From Chrysoperla carnea (lineage: Eukaryota; Arthropoda; Insecta; Neuroptera; Chrysopidae): a stretch of 64,000 nucleotides of DNA. The stretch's first letter is position 1; each line of letters starts with the position of its first letter. A program made the position numbers and the translations under genes. Of this stretch, positions 32,211-42,697 are shown piece after piece. Location of the stretch: the NCBI RefSeq assembly GCF_905475395.1, contig NC_058342.1, forward strand, positions 2,927,001 to 2,991,000, read 5' to 3'. The notes beneath the pieces were generated by a model. The model searched no databases. It was not told the DNA's origin and saw only the letters and a program-made list of their open reading frames with translations.

Positions 32211-34085
32211 CAGTTGCGGTCTTAGGGTAGGGTGCTGTTGGGCGATCGCCCAGGGCGCCTCTATGTATCCCATCGCTCATAGTTCGGGGTCAAATTTCTC
32301 GTAAATTTCCTAAATTAAGCGTAAAAATCATTATGTTGGCAACACAGTTGATTTTATCGGGAATCCCCAGTCATCGAGAAACACATTGTCAAAATCAATG
32401 GACGTACAAAAGTATTATTCCAGTTATTTCAAAAATAACAGACGCAACGTAGTAATCAGACGGTAAATGCTACGTTGCAATGCTAATGGTGGTCACTTTT
32501 CGTTTCTACTAGCAAGTAACATTAGTTTTCTCTATAAAGTTGTATAAATAGTGTAAAAGAAGATATTTGGTTTTACGGATAATTAAATAAGGTTAGTACT
32601 TTTAACCATCTATATTTATTACAACCAAGAGGTAACATTAATTGTTTGTTTGTTTAAATGTTTGGAGCGGGGTAATCTTTTGAACGAATTAGATAATGAT
32701 GAAATTTTTTGATATGAGAGTGGACCCCGAAGATATACATAGATTACCTAGTTTTTAAAGCGAGAAAAATGTCTAATTCACATTCAACGTTACTTTTATA
32801 CTCGGCAAATAACTTCGAAAAATCCAGTAAACTATCGTTATGGCGAATATAACGCGTATTGACATCCTCTCTCAATAGCGCAATTTATTTTTAGAAATGT
32901 TTGGACTTTATTTGTTGCAGATTTGTTGCAAGATTTCATTTGTTGCAGATTTTATTGATTACAAAAATTAATAAGTAAAAAATGTCTGATCATATCAAAA
33001 GAGAACCGTCTGGATCAAAATACAGAAAACGGAAAGCAGAAAAAGAACAATAATTTCATAGAACAAGAAAGTTCATGGATATTGATAAATATATCTCAAT
33101 TAAAAATGAAGAATATGCCATCTACATCTGGAATACAAATGAACATTTCGGTAGTGGATTCTCTATCAGACAAGTCAAATCAGATGATTGAAGATCGTGT
33201 AGAAGAGATTGTGGACAAAGTTTCCCAAAATGAGGAGACAAGCTGTGATACAATTGAAAATGCTGCTGAGGATGACTCCATAGGTGATGTACAACAAAAA
33301 AAAATTCCAGATGACGTTTGTGCTGTTGTCCCAAATATATCGGATCCAGCCACTTGGCCAGTCACTAGAAATAGCAAAATTATTGATCATATAATCACTT
33401 GTGGTCCAGTACAAAATCACATTGATAATTATCCGAAGAATGATACAGGCCGACATTTTTCTAATTCTCATTTCAGGAGCACTTGCGATTAGCTATGAAG
33501 GGTGATGTTTCACACCACTACTGTGGAATAGACATTCAAAATGAATTAATAGAGCTGATGGGTGAAAAAGTGAAGTCATAAATCATATCACACGCCAAGA
33601 AATCAAAATATTATTCTATTATAGCTGACTGTACTCCAGACATTAGTACTATAGAACAATTTTCGCTGACATTAAGATTTGTCCATTTATCAGACAGTGG
33701 TAAAATATCTGTAAAAGAGCATTTCTTGGAATTTATACCTGTTAATGAGTCAACTGGTGAAAGACTGAATGAAGTTATTATAAATATTTTAAATAAATAC
33801 GAACTGGAATTTAACGATTGTAGGGGTCAGGGACTGTAGGGGTCAGAGACTACAGGGCGAATATGAAGTGGAAAAATATTGAGGTTCAATAAAGTATTCT
33901 CGACAGAAACCCCTTAGCTGTTTATGTACCGTGTGGCTGTCATAGCTACAATCTAGTGCTTTGCGATGCTTCTAAGTCATCTGTAAAATCAGTCACTTTG
34001 TTTGGCATACTTCAGAGGTTGTTCACATGTTTTGAATATGTACAATGTTCAATTCGTTATGTTTTTGGTGGAATTTTGAATTAAA
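32211..34085 (+). pseudogene. hAT transposon with broken zinc-finger MYM/TTF-type transposase
   Basis: The 5' terminus at 32211 is CAGTTGCGGTCTTAGGGTA. The transposase begins at ATG 32982 with a basic leader (MSDHIKREPSGSKYRKRKAE) and a stop at 33051. The frame then shifts to 33082-33492, which holds an acidic region and the TTF-domain start (DPATWPVTRNSKIIDHII then GRHFSNSHFR). Most of the TTF zinc part is deleted. After 33500 pieces match the DUF4371 catalytic region: HYCGIDIQNELIELMG, YYSIIADCTPDIS (with the Asp of the RNase H-like fold), RFVHLSDSG, and near 33920 an AVYVPCGCHSYNLVLCDA block (normally CxxHxLNL). The C-terminal dimerisation domain and 3' TIR are missing. Confidence 0.75.
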
Positions 34086-35088
34086 AAACTACCTAGTAAA
34101 AGATAGAAAATATAGTGCGTAACTTCTCTATTTTTATATTACAATTTTGCTACTCGCACTAAACCCAAGGGACTTTAATTTGGAACTTGATAGGGTCCAT
34201 ATCGAAATTTAGAAACATCATCATCATCGTAAAAACAGCTTCGGATGGTTACATCATTGTAAATTTTAATACCACAACCAAAAATATTTTCTTAAAATTG
34301 TACCACGTTTTTGATTTGATCAAGTATCCTTTTGGGATATTTAAATATATATCCTTATTATTTCAATATTCCTACCAATTACATCCATGTTATAAATTGT
34401 ACGTATTCGATTTAACTTATTTTTGGATTTCATAAATAATTTTCTGAAACGAATCAAGGTTAGTAAAATAAAACTATTTTCATGATATTCAGTTACTATG
34501 CAAATAGTTTCTGGGATTTAATTAATTTAATTAAATTTAATATAATCGTGTTAATATTCAAAACATATTGTTAGAATTATTTAATCAAAAGATATTTTCT
34601 AGTATGGTTAAATAGTTATCGATATGGATTTTAACTTACCAATGATGGTTTGTCGTAATTTAATTTAGTAATCACTGAAACATTGTTTCTTTTGTCAAGA
34701 GAAATTATTATTGAATTTTGTCTGGGGTTGTACACGATTGCTATATGGTTTTTTATATATAACCGAATCCTGTAATATTCAAAGATTTTTGAGATTTACG
34801 AATGTTAAAATGAAACTATATTTGATTCTAAGTACATCATTCGTATTTCGATAATTTAATTAATTTTCTATTTATTTACTTACATTTATTTAATATTGTG
34901 AATGTATTTTCACTTTTAATATAGGATAGTTGTTTTTCATGTATGCAGATTTATTTTGAGGTTAAACATGATCTGAGGTTAAACATGATGTGTTATTTGG
35001 TATACAGGTATCTAAATTTAGTATGGACTGTCTTCAGTCCACCGAAATGTAATAAGTAGTATAGTCATGGCGGTTTCAGCGCAGTTGG
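34086..35088. other. AT-rich DNA without genes
   Basis: No domain found. A frame at 34187-34435 has no supporting feature. This separates the hAT remnant from the polB element. A short direct repeat (GAGGTTAAACATGAT twice) occurs at 34957-34988. Confidence 0.45.
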
Positions 35089-35389
35089 ATGGTACACTTT
35101 TCCAAAAAGGGCAAACCTAGGTGAATGTTGGAAACCTCGGTTGAATGCGAAGTTGGAGGGGAAAGATGACATCATTGACCAATAGTAAATCAAGATGGCG
35201 TTGGGAGGTGTGGAGGAAGGGGGGAGGAATAGTATAATCGGGGGATTGGCTTTGACCAATAGTGGTGCTTGACGGAGAGTGAACGGGGGGCGGGACGTTG
35301 ACATTAGTCAGCAATTCTCAAGAATATGTTGAAATAGATAACATCTAACCTTGAAAAATATGATATCATCATCCTGTTACAAGTTCAAA
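35089..35389 (+). repeat. Promoter-like direct repeat A flanking the polB element
   Basis: This is the left of two same-orientation copies (the other is 39345-39613). It begins ATGGTACACTTTTCCAAAAA. It contains inverted CCAAT boxes (TTGACCAATAG twice), a YY1-like CAAGATGGCG, and a GC box GGGGGCGGGAC near 35285. It ends with ATATGATATCATCATCCTG. It is markedly more G+C-rich than the surroundings. Known promoter factors bind such motifs; that they act here is inference. It could be the terminal sequence of the element, present twice because of nested or truncated copies. Confidence 0.6.
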
Positions 35390-35720
35390 CTTGTTTGAAT
35401 CGACTTTGATCTTAAAATAATTTTACACGTGTACATTAGTCAGCAATTCTCAAGAATATGTAATTTGACACTTTAAATATACATGATAAAATTCAAGACA
35501 CGTGACCGGATGTTATTATTTTTATAATAGAATAGGATGATTCAGCAAATGCATAGAATGTAATATGACACTCGAAATTTACATGATAAAAATCGTTCAT
35601 GGACACGTGACCGGATGTTTATTTTTTTTATGTTGAAATAGATAACATCTTACCTTGAAAAATATGATATCATCATCCTGTTGAATTCATTAGTTTGAAT
35701 ATTCTTGTGAGAGTCAGCAA
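35390..35720 (+). repeat. Subterminal iteron-like repeats
   Basis: Several phrases occur more than once between 35300 and 35720. CATTAGTCAGCAATTCTCAA is at about 35305 and 35433. GACACGTGACCGGATGTT is at about 35499 and 35602. GTTGAAATAGATAACATCT followed by ACCTTGAAAAATATGATATC is at about 35327 and 35635. CACGTG E-box cores lie in the second type. Clusters like this next to a replicase gene are common at origins of DNA viruses and transposons. An origin role is inference. Confidence 0.45.
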
Positions 35721-35864
35721 TTTTCAAATAATTCATTTGACCTCGATACTATGACGTCATCCTTATGCAAGTATGAACATGTTTGAATTCCAGGAAAAAA
35801 TAATCAGTTTGAATTACGATTATAAAAATAACAAATTACAACTTTTTTAGTGGGGGGATAATGC

Positions 35865-35873
35865 TATAAAAAG
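35865..35873 (+). promoter_or_regulatory. TATA box upstream of the polB gene
   Basis: TATAAAAAG lies 321 bp before the first ATG of the polymerase region. An arthropod-initiator-like TCAGTT is at 35921, somewhat far (about 55 bp) for a standard start site. The site sits just downstream of the iterons and the CCAAT/GC-box repeat, so the pieces of a Pol II promoter are in sensible order. Confidence 0.4.
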
Positions 35874-36193
35874 TGATGTACGTAGCTGTTGAAGTATCTC
35901 TTTTGAAATTCACCTTTGGTTCAGTTAGTTTTTTCTGCATATATTTTTTACATTATTTTTATTATTATTATTATTTGTTTGTTTTTGATATATTTATTAT
36001 TCTTAGTCTATATATTATATATATTAAACTTAGTCTATATATTTTATAAAAAATCAAATATTACTCATTTGTAAGTTAACTTTAGTGTTGAACGTTCGGT
36101 AACGTATATTTTGTTTAGTATTTGAAAATATAACGGTAAGTGTATAAATTTTTTAAATATTATTGTGAAACTTAAATATAATTTTTTTTTAAG

Positions 36194-36656
36194 ATGGACA
36201 CCTACGAACAAAATGTTATGCAGACGCTAAATGTGGTACATGAAGGTGGAGCACGGATATGATGAAGAAAGTGGAGAGAGCGTTGAGGCTCATCAAGACG
36301 GCGGAGGAAGCTGAGCGATGGATGGTACTTAATAAGCAGAACACCCGCTTATTGAAAAAGATGTTGATGTTAAAGAAAGAAAATCCTCTGCGTCTTGAAG
36401 CTAATATTGGACTTTGTAAATCATACCAGCGGCAACTTCACCGACTGCGATTAGATTTAGTTAAGCAAGGTGGTGGTGTCACCAAAAGACAAAATCGACA
36501 TCTAATCTGGGAGACAATTGAAACCCACCACCAGGGCAGGGTGAAGACTGGTATGATTACAAATTTGGATTTTAAAAATCCAATAGTGTTTTTCAACCGG
36601 GCATTTCCAATTTTCCGACGACACGTTCGGCGTGAGCTAGTGAAGCATCTCTCAAG
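36194..36656 (+). pseudogene. First exon(s) of the polB-type gene, N-terminal region
   Basis: A 22-codon frame from ATG 36194 ends at TGA 36260. It overlaps the ATG at 36259 of a 133-codon frame that runs to a splice donor AAG|GTAAGT at 36657. The long frame is rich in Lys, Arg and Leu and predicted helical (KVERALRLIKTAEEAERWM). Its end, including ITNLDFKNPIVFFNRAFP, looks like the N-terminal non-catalytic region that precedes the exonuclease in this type of large polymerase protein. The two frames may be one gene with a small frameshift, or an upstream ORF plus the true start. Intron 1 is 36657-36717 (61 bp, ends TTTCAG). Confidence 0.55.
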
Positions 36657-36717
36657 GTAAGTAAAATTTAAGATTTATGATTTAATTAGTCTAATGAGAT
36701 CTTGAATTTTATTTCAG

Positions 36718-39080
36718 GTGTATATTATGTTCACGGGCAATTTCATTAAGCCTAGCACCAAAGAGGAGGATTTGAAAACTTTTATAACGTCGGCCAAGGA
36801 AATATATCTGACAACGGACATGCAGGAGTGGTACAGGAACGCGATAGCGGTTGGGCTCTTGACATGATCATAAATATTCGAGTCCACATGAATAAGTACT
36901 CTCCGATCACAGCTGGAACATTTGGCGAACTACCACCAGTCATCAGAAATAAATTGGCTGTGATTAATGTCCAGAATAAAGACCAACATTGTTTTCTATG
37001 GTCGATAATGTCTGCATTATTTCCGGTTGAAAAGGATCCTCAACGTTTAACTAAGTACCCGCACTATAAACATCATTTAAAATGTGATGGATTAAAGTTT
37101 CCCATGTCTCTGGATCAAATTAATAAATTTGAAAAGATGAACCCGCAGCTATCGATTAACGTATACGGCTACAAAGATACGTTTCTACGTGGTTTGGAAA
37201 TTTTTCCTGTACGCGTTAGTTCGAACACTGCGGGGAAGAAAATTGATCTATTGGCTGTGGAGAATGGGAACAGTCACCACTTTTGCTGGATAAAAAATTT
37301 AGCAAAGTTGAATCGATCGGGTGTGACAAAACACGAGCATAAAATATTTTTATGCGATCGATGTCTCAACTATTTTGCTACAGATGGCAAACTCCAACAG
37401 CATTCAGTAAATTGTGGTGAAAAAGAAGCGGTGCGGGTACGAATGCCTAAAACTGATGACGAGCGGTTCGTTGAGTTTCAGAAATTTTCTCATCAAGAAC
37501 CAATTCCATATATTGTATATGCAGATTTTGAGGCGTTATTGGTACCACAACATCATGAAGTCATGGAAATGGATCATGGGTCTTATACACAAAATATTCA
37601 AAAACATATACCCTACAGTGTAGGTTACTATGTTCATTGTACCCATGATTCCAACCAATCGTTTTAAAAGGCATACCATGGTACTGGTTGCTCAAAATGG
37701 TTTGTTAAAGAACTGGAGCAGGTTGCGTATACATTGGAAAAGAAAATTAAACACATTGAACCAATTATACCGCTCACCATCGAACAAGAAATGGAGTTTC
37801 TGTGTGCAGAAAAGTGTCATATTTGTAAAAAATCTTTTACACCAACAAATAGTATCCGTGTGCATGACCATTCACACATCACAGGTATGTATTAATATTT
37901 ATTATTGTTAAAATTTTATCTAATTTAAATATTTATTTTACAGGTTATTACAGAGGTCCAGCGCACCAAATTTGTAACTTAAATTATCAAAATTCAAAGG
38001 TGATACCTGTTGTGATGCATAATTTAAGCGGATATGATGCACATTTTATAATAGAACCTCTGCTAACAGAATTCGATGGTCATGTTGATGTATTGCCCAT
38101 CAACCAAGAAAAGTACATCAGTTTTACCAAACACGTCTCGGAAATTCAATTACGATTCATTGATTCCTTTAAGTTTCTCTCTGAAAAATTAAATAAGCTG
38201 GCTTCCTATTTAAATAATGATAAAAAAACTATTTTACATAGAGAGGTAAGTCATAAAAAATATAAATAAATAAATACTTTATACAGAGCCGTATCTTTTT
38301 TTTATTTAGTAAATAAATAAATACTTTATACAGAGCCGTATCTTTTTTTATTTACAGGTCAGTGATGATGAACAATTTCAATTGTTAACAAGAAAAGGTG
38401 TATTTCCTTATGAATACATGTCTAGTTGGGAACGTCTTGATGAGGTAAGCTTACCCACAAAAGAGGCGTTCTACAGTGCATTAACAGATGAGCACATAAC
38501 GGATCAGGATTATAATCATGCTATACAAGTAAGGAATACATTTGGTTTACATACACTAGGTGAATACTCTGACCTGTTTATGAAAACTGATGTGTTTCTA
38601 CTTGCGGACATTTTTGAAAATTTCCGTAAAACTTGTTTGCATAATTATGGCCTTGATCCAGCTCACTCTTATACACTAGCTGGCTACACATGGGAAGCCA
38701 TGTTGAAATACACCGATAAGAAACTGGAATTGTTCACTGAGGTAGATAAGTTTCGGTTTATCGAGAGAAGAATCAGAGGTGGTGTGAGTCATTGCTCTAA
38801 TCGCTATGCAAAAGCTAATAATAAGTACATGACAGAGGGGTATAATCCAAATGAAACACAACATTATTTGATGTATTACGATGTGGTGAATGAATATGGA
38901 GCAGCAATGTCTACGTCTTTACCCACTGGAAATTTCGAGTGGGTTGACACACCAGACTTCATGGAAATTGCAGACGATTCACCAGTCGGTTTCATTTTAG
39001 ACGTGGATCTGGAAATACTCCAAAATCTGCATGATTACTTTAGCGATCTGCCACCATGTCCGGAGATAGCAAAACAGTAG
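36718..39080 (+). pseudogene. Family B DNA polymerase (protein-primed type, Polinton/adintovirus-like), spliced and broken
   Basis: Exons are 36718-37884, 37944-38245 and 38358-39080. Introns are 37885-37943 and 38246-38357, all GT-AG and in consistent phase. Exo I is YADFEALL (near 37520) and Exo II NLSGYDAHFI (near 38030). A Cys/His finger (CDRCLNYFATDGKLQQH) lies between 37350 and 37410 and a second (CHICKKSF) near 37818. Palm motif A is probably YYDVVNEYGAAM (near 38876). Breaks: a frame change near 36830, an in-frame TAA at 37665-37667, and an end at 39080 before motifs B (Kx3NSxYG) and C (DTD). Such enzymes copy linear DNA from a protein primer. It must be inactive. Mobile-element or endogenous-virus origin is likely; the exact lineage is open. 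Confidence 0.75.
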
Positions 39081-39344
39081 AAGAGTCAGCCCACTCCTGG
39101 CGCAGTTTGACCTCAAGTAACCCCGCTTTGATGGTAGACAAAAAGGCAAACCTACTTAGAAGGAAACCTTGGATGGTACATGAAAGTGGGCGTGGCTGAC
39201 AGAGCGTTAGTGTGTTTCTTGGCGGAAGTGGGGCTTAAAGTGGTGGGCCTGGCTGACAGGAGTGTGTTTCTTGAAAGTGGGGCTTAAAGGGGGCGGGAAT
39301 TGGACGTTAGATGAGATAATCGAGCCCACTTTCAACCCAAAAGA
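39081..39344. other. G+C-rich junction after the truncated polymerase
   Basis: Directly after the stop at 39078-39080 comes a non-coding segment with repeated GTGTTTCTTG...GTGGGGCTTAAAG (about 39211 and 39264), plus GGCGTGGCTGACAG and GGCCTGGCTGACAG. It resembles repeat A/B in composition and theme (CAAACCTA, GGAAACCT, GGTACA). The polymerase seems to have been joined to terminal-type sequence by deletion of its 3' half. Confidence 0.45.
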
Positions 39345-39613
39345 ATGGTACACTTTTCCAAAAAGGGCAAACCTAGGTGAATGTTGGAAACCTCGGAAGT
39401 TGGATGACGTCATTGGCCAATAGTAAATCAAGATGGCGTTGGGAGGTGTGGTGGGGGGGAAGGAATGACATAAACGGGGGATTGGCTTTGACCAATAGTG
39501 GCGGAGAGTGAACGGGGGGTGGGACGTTGACATTAGTCAGCAATTCTCAAGAATATGTTGAAATAGATTTGACCTTGAAAAATATGATATCATCATCCTG
39601 TTACAAGTTCAAA
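39345..39613 (+). repeat. Promoter-like direct repeat B flanking the polB element
   Basis: Same orientation as 35089-35389, shortened by small deletions. It has a perfect CRE within GATGACGTCATTGGCCAATA, the paired ATTGGCTTTGACCAATAG, CAAGATGGCG, and GGGGGGTGGGAC in place of the GC box. In repeat A the CRE is changed to GATGACATCATT. Similarity ends at TACAAGTTCAAA. Confidence 0.6.
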
Positions 39614-39856
39614 GTTGTTGAATTACTTATTCAAAACGTGTTGAATTACTTTTTGATTAAAATTCAAACGATATATAACCCTGGGATAATTTGTTATTGA
39701 TAGAACGGCATCCGGTATAAATTTAATTAAAATTTTAAAAATATGAAATATTTGACCTTGGTGCGCTTTTATCTTTGCTAATTAGATATTTTATAGGATA
39801 AAAAATTTTAATTTTTTAATTCGGCAAATTTATTCCAAAAACTCCAACTCTAACTC

Positions 39857-40130
39857 AATCGTTTCATGAACTTGATTTGAATTTTATATCAAAATTGTCA
39901 TTTAAGATATTTTTAATATTTTAGTAAATAAAAGACTAAATAAAAATGTTTACTTAGTTGTTTTTCACATAAAACATGCTTAGTTTAGGTAAATTTAATT
40001 CAAAAATTCTTACTTTATTTTCGAGTGAACTTGATTTGAATTTTTATATCAAACCTTACTTTAGGTTCAGTATAGGCAAACTTACTCAATCGTTCAATGA
40101 ACTTGATTTAAATTTTTTGATATGTATATT
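39857..40130 (+). repeat. Three degenerate direct repeats
   Basis: AATCGTTTCATGAACTTGAT near 39856, GAGTGAACTTGATTTGAATT near 40023 and AATCGTTCAATGAACTTGAT near 40087 head three related stretches that continue TTGAATTTTxTATCAAA. No coding. Origin unknown. Confidence 0.4.
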
Positions 40131-40165
40131 TTATGTGTAAAACTTAAATGAATTAAGTAGATCGT

Positions 40166-40345
40166 CGCTGGCTTATTCGGTTAAAGTCTTCAACTTTACT
40201 CTGTTTGTTTACAAATATGCATTTACTAGGTGTTAAATCCTATTCAAGGTATCTTAATAGTTGCTGTAAGTATTCATAAATTCCCTCTTATGATTTGTTT
40301 CAAAACAAAATCTTTTAAAATATGTTGGTTCAAATCCAACTCGAC
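40166..40345 (+). ncRNA. tRNA-derived sequence with widely spaced Pol III boxes
   Basis: An A-box-like CTGGCTTATTCGGTTAAAGT lies near 40168. A perfect T-arm with GTTGG paired to CCAAC around TTCAAAT lies at 40324-40340, followed by CTCGACAACCC. The boxes are about 155 bp apart, too far for an ordinary tRNA. A SINE, an insertion into a tRNA pseudogene, or chance are all possible. Confidence 0.3.
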
Positions 40346-40500
40346 AACCCATTTTTGTGTTTGTAATTAGTTTACAAACACAGTGTAATTTTAGTAGTTC
40401 CATCTTTCAATTCCGCTTTAAAATCAATTATAGTTGCAAACTTTTTCAACAGTTATATGAAATATTATTTATTGTGACGAAGACAACTTTTTCAAATCAT

Positions 40501-40601
<101 letters not shown>

Positions 40602-40659
40602 AACTCTCTCAAAACAGTGGACAGAATCTCAAATCGTTCTAGTTCATAAATCAATTGGT

Positions 40660-40850
40660 TCAATTGGGATAAAAAAATCCGAGAAATACCGTCTCGCACA
40701 GGTAAATACACTGCTTAAGCCATTCACGTCTATACTAAATTGTCGTCTGCAAATCTGGATTGCAGAAAAATACTGAAGGGAAATCAAAATGGTTTCCGAA
40801 CCGACTGCAACTGTGTAGACAAAATCGTCATCCTGAACTCACATCCTGAC
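40660..40850 (+). pseudogene. Short non-LTR reverse transcriptase fragment
   Basis: Plus-strand pieces read LLKPFTSILNCRLQIW (about 40712) and NQNGFRTDCNCVDKIVILNS (about 40785), the usual RT stretch between the NYRxI block and the first palm motif (compare QNGFRKxRxCxDxI). Cut on both sides. Clade not assignable. Confidence 0.55.
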
Positions 40851-41693
40851 TCAGAGATTAGAAGCACAGAAATGAAAATTATATAAAAACTTAGTTAAAA
40901 AATTAAAAGTTTAACAGATTAAAAATTAATTCACAGAAGTTAAAATTATAAAAATCAGTTAAAATCACCGATACTATTATAATATATATAATATGGACGT
41001 ATGTGACTGGGATCGCATTGAGATTTTATACTTCGAAATATTAGGAAGCGCGCAATATACCCATTGCACTACCATCAGTTGTATAAAAGTTGCAAGTTTA
41101 TTAATATAACAAGCAAATAGTGTTTTTCTATCTCTTTATTAAACGTTTTTGCAAATTTGTATTCATTTTTTTATATAATTTTTAATTTTAATTTAATCTA
41201 TGTTTTATCGACAATTTGATGTTCATTTTCAAAACAACTTTTACAATTCTATAAAACTTAATGACATTGCACAACCCTTATTGAATTCGCTCATTTGAAG
41301 TGCTGTATTGACAGTAGGGCTCTAGAAGAGTTATATTGCTTACGGTAGAAAATCAGTTGTGGAAAGTCTCATCTATCATTTCCCTTACAATGCAAGCAAG
41401 GAAGGCATGTCTCATTTGGTAACTGGGTGAAACACTCGGTGACTATTTTCTCAGAGAATATTTCTCATTTTGCGCTGTTTTCATTCAATCGTTGCGTAGT
41501 AGACAAAGGTTATACAATTGCCTATCTGTTCAGATTTAAGTTTCTATTTTAAACAGAGAATAGTGAGCCATGGAATGACATTATACATATTATGAGATAT
41601 TTAAAATTTCAGAAGACAAGTCTTTGCACTAAAGTATAACTTTAAAAGCAAATAGACAAAAATTTAAAAAATTAAAATTTCATTGTCAATAAA
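40851..41693. other. Non-coding DNA left of the BEL element
   Basis: AT-rich, no domain recognised. It ends at the left copy of the target-site duplication CTGCC (41694-41698). Confidence 0.45.
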
Positions 41694-41698
41694 CTGCC

Positions 41699-42500
41699 TG
41701 TTGGGGCGATGGTCGCTGGTTTAAGAAAACTAAAATATTTCCCAACAATAAGCGAGTTTTAAGAACCTTTGAGATTAACGGACTGTATGAAAAAATAATA
41801 TGTACTCACCAGTTTTTTTATCCAGGTTGACACTAGTTAAATATTTAAAGATTTGATCGGATAAACTCAGGAAAAGGGAATTTAGGATAATTTATTAAAC
41901 CTTTACGTTGAATTTGTTCACGCTTTTGCTACTGTTGGTTATTGACTTTTAATTGATGAAAATTGCAATATGCGTTAAATCACCTCAATGGCGGGAAAAG
42001 TAGAAAATGTTAAGTTCACTACACTAAATCACATATGGTTCACTTGTAATTATCAATATGAATTCAAAATTAAACTTGATTATCAAGATAAAAATCGATT
42101 AGAAATTAAACTTTAACACATTGTTAAATAGAAAATAAAATGTTGAAGACCATGCGCTTCAACATTGAAAAAAGTTGAAAAATTGAAACTTGTGAAGATG
42201 AAAACAGAATCACTGACTCGACAGCGTTTTAATTATATTTTAGATTGATTAATTAAATCAACCGAAAGAAAAGATCCATTCAGATCGAGAAACGAATTAA
42301 TAATGTTAAAAAAGTAAAGAGTTATAAACTCACTGGGTCGGTTCCGAAACTGACCCATTTGAAAATAAGTAAACAACTTATACAGCACAAGACTACTGTG
42401 ATAGGTAGACTCTTGGTAAAGTCAGTTAGTACCAATTCAGTAATAATTAAAATCACCAAAGAAAAAAGTAAAAACACTAACTTGTGAAATGTCCCTAACA
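41699..42500 (-). repeat. 3' LTR of the BEL element (802 bp, full length)
   Basis: Plus-strand ends are TGTTGGGGCGATGG and TGTCCCTAACA. It contains 42181-42474, which is missing from the other LTR. That extra part includes a minus-strand TGTATAAG near 42371, a candidate TATA element for U3. Confidence 0.93.
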
Positions 42501-42520
42501 TAAGTCGCCCCCCCAAATTC
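42501..42520 (-). promoter_or_regulatory. Polypurine tract of the BEL element
   Basis: On the minus strand, GAATTTGGGGGGGCGACTTA ends directly at the 3' LTR. The G7 run is suited to prime plus-strand DNA synthesis. Confidence 0.65.
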
Positions 42521-42697
42521 GATAGAATTTGAGCCTACCTAAACAAAAAGGGAAAAATTCAGTTACATGGGACCGAACAACTTGAAAATGTCAACAATGT
42601 ACATGAAAGAAGAGAAAACAAAGAATATTTGAAATCTAACGGATAAAATATTTGAATTCAAAAAAAAAATGAATAAATGGGGGAGCATGAAATGGGA

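Larger units (their letters stand above)
14641..32972. repeat. Complete downstream unit of the 18.3 kb tandem duplication
   Basis: This is the inferred full unit. Its first 3.7 kb (14641-18334) is seen only once here because the matching part of copy 1 would lie left of base 1. Its right edge at 32972 passes without interruption into the rest of the hAT element, so this end looks like the ancestral flank. Its left edge falls in an ORF1 fragment of another non-LTR element. The few differences from copy 1 imply either a very recent event or collapsed or duplicated haplotypes. Confidence 0.8.

Noticed and set aside
33122..33471. Minus-strand frames opposite the hAT transposase N terminus
   Set aside because: Antisense of the acidic region and TTF domain start on the plus strand.
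35065..35314. Pro/Ser-rich minus-strand frames in repeat A, and 39207-39533 in repeat B
   Set aside because: Produced by the G-rich promoter-like repeat read antisense. No domain, and not preserved in detail between repeats.
35089..39613. Reading repeats A and B as retroviral-type LTRs
   Set aside because: No TG...CA ends, primer-binding site, polypurine tract or gag/RT between them. The enclosed gene is a DNA polymerase.
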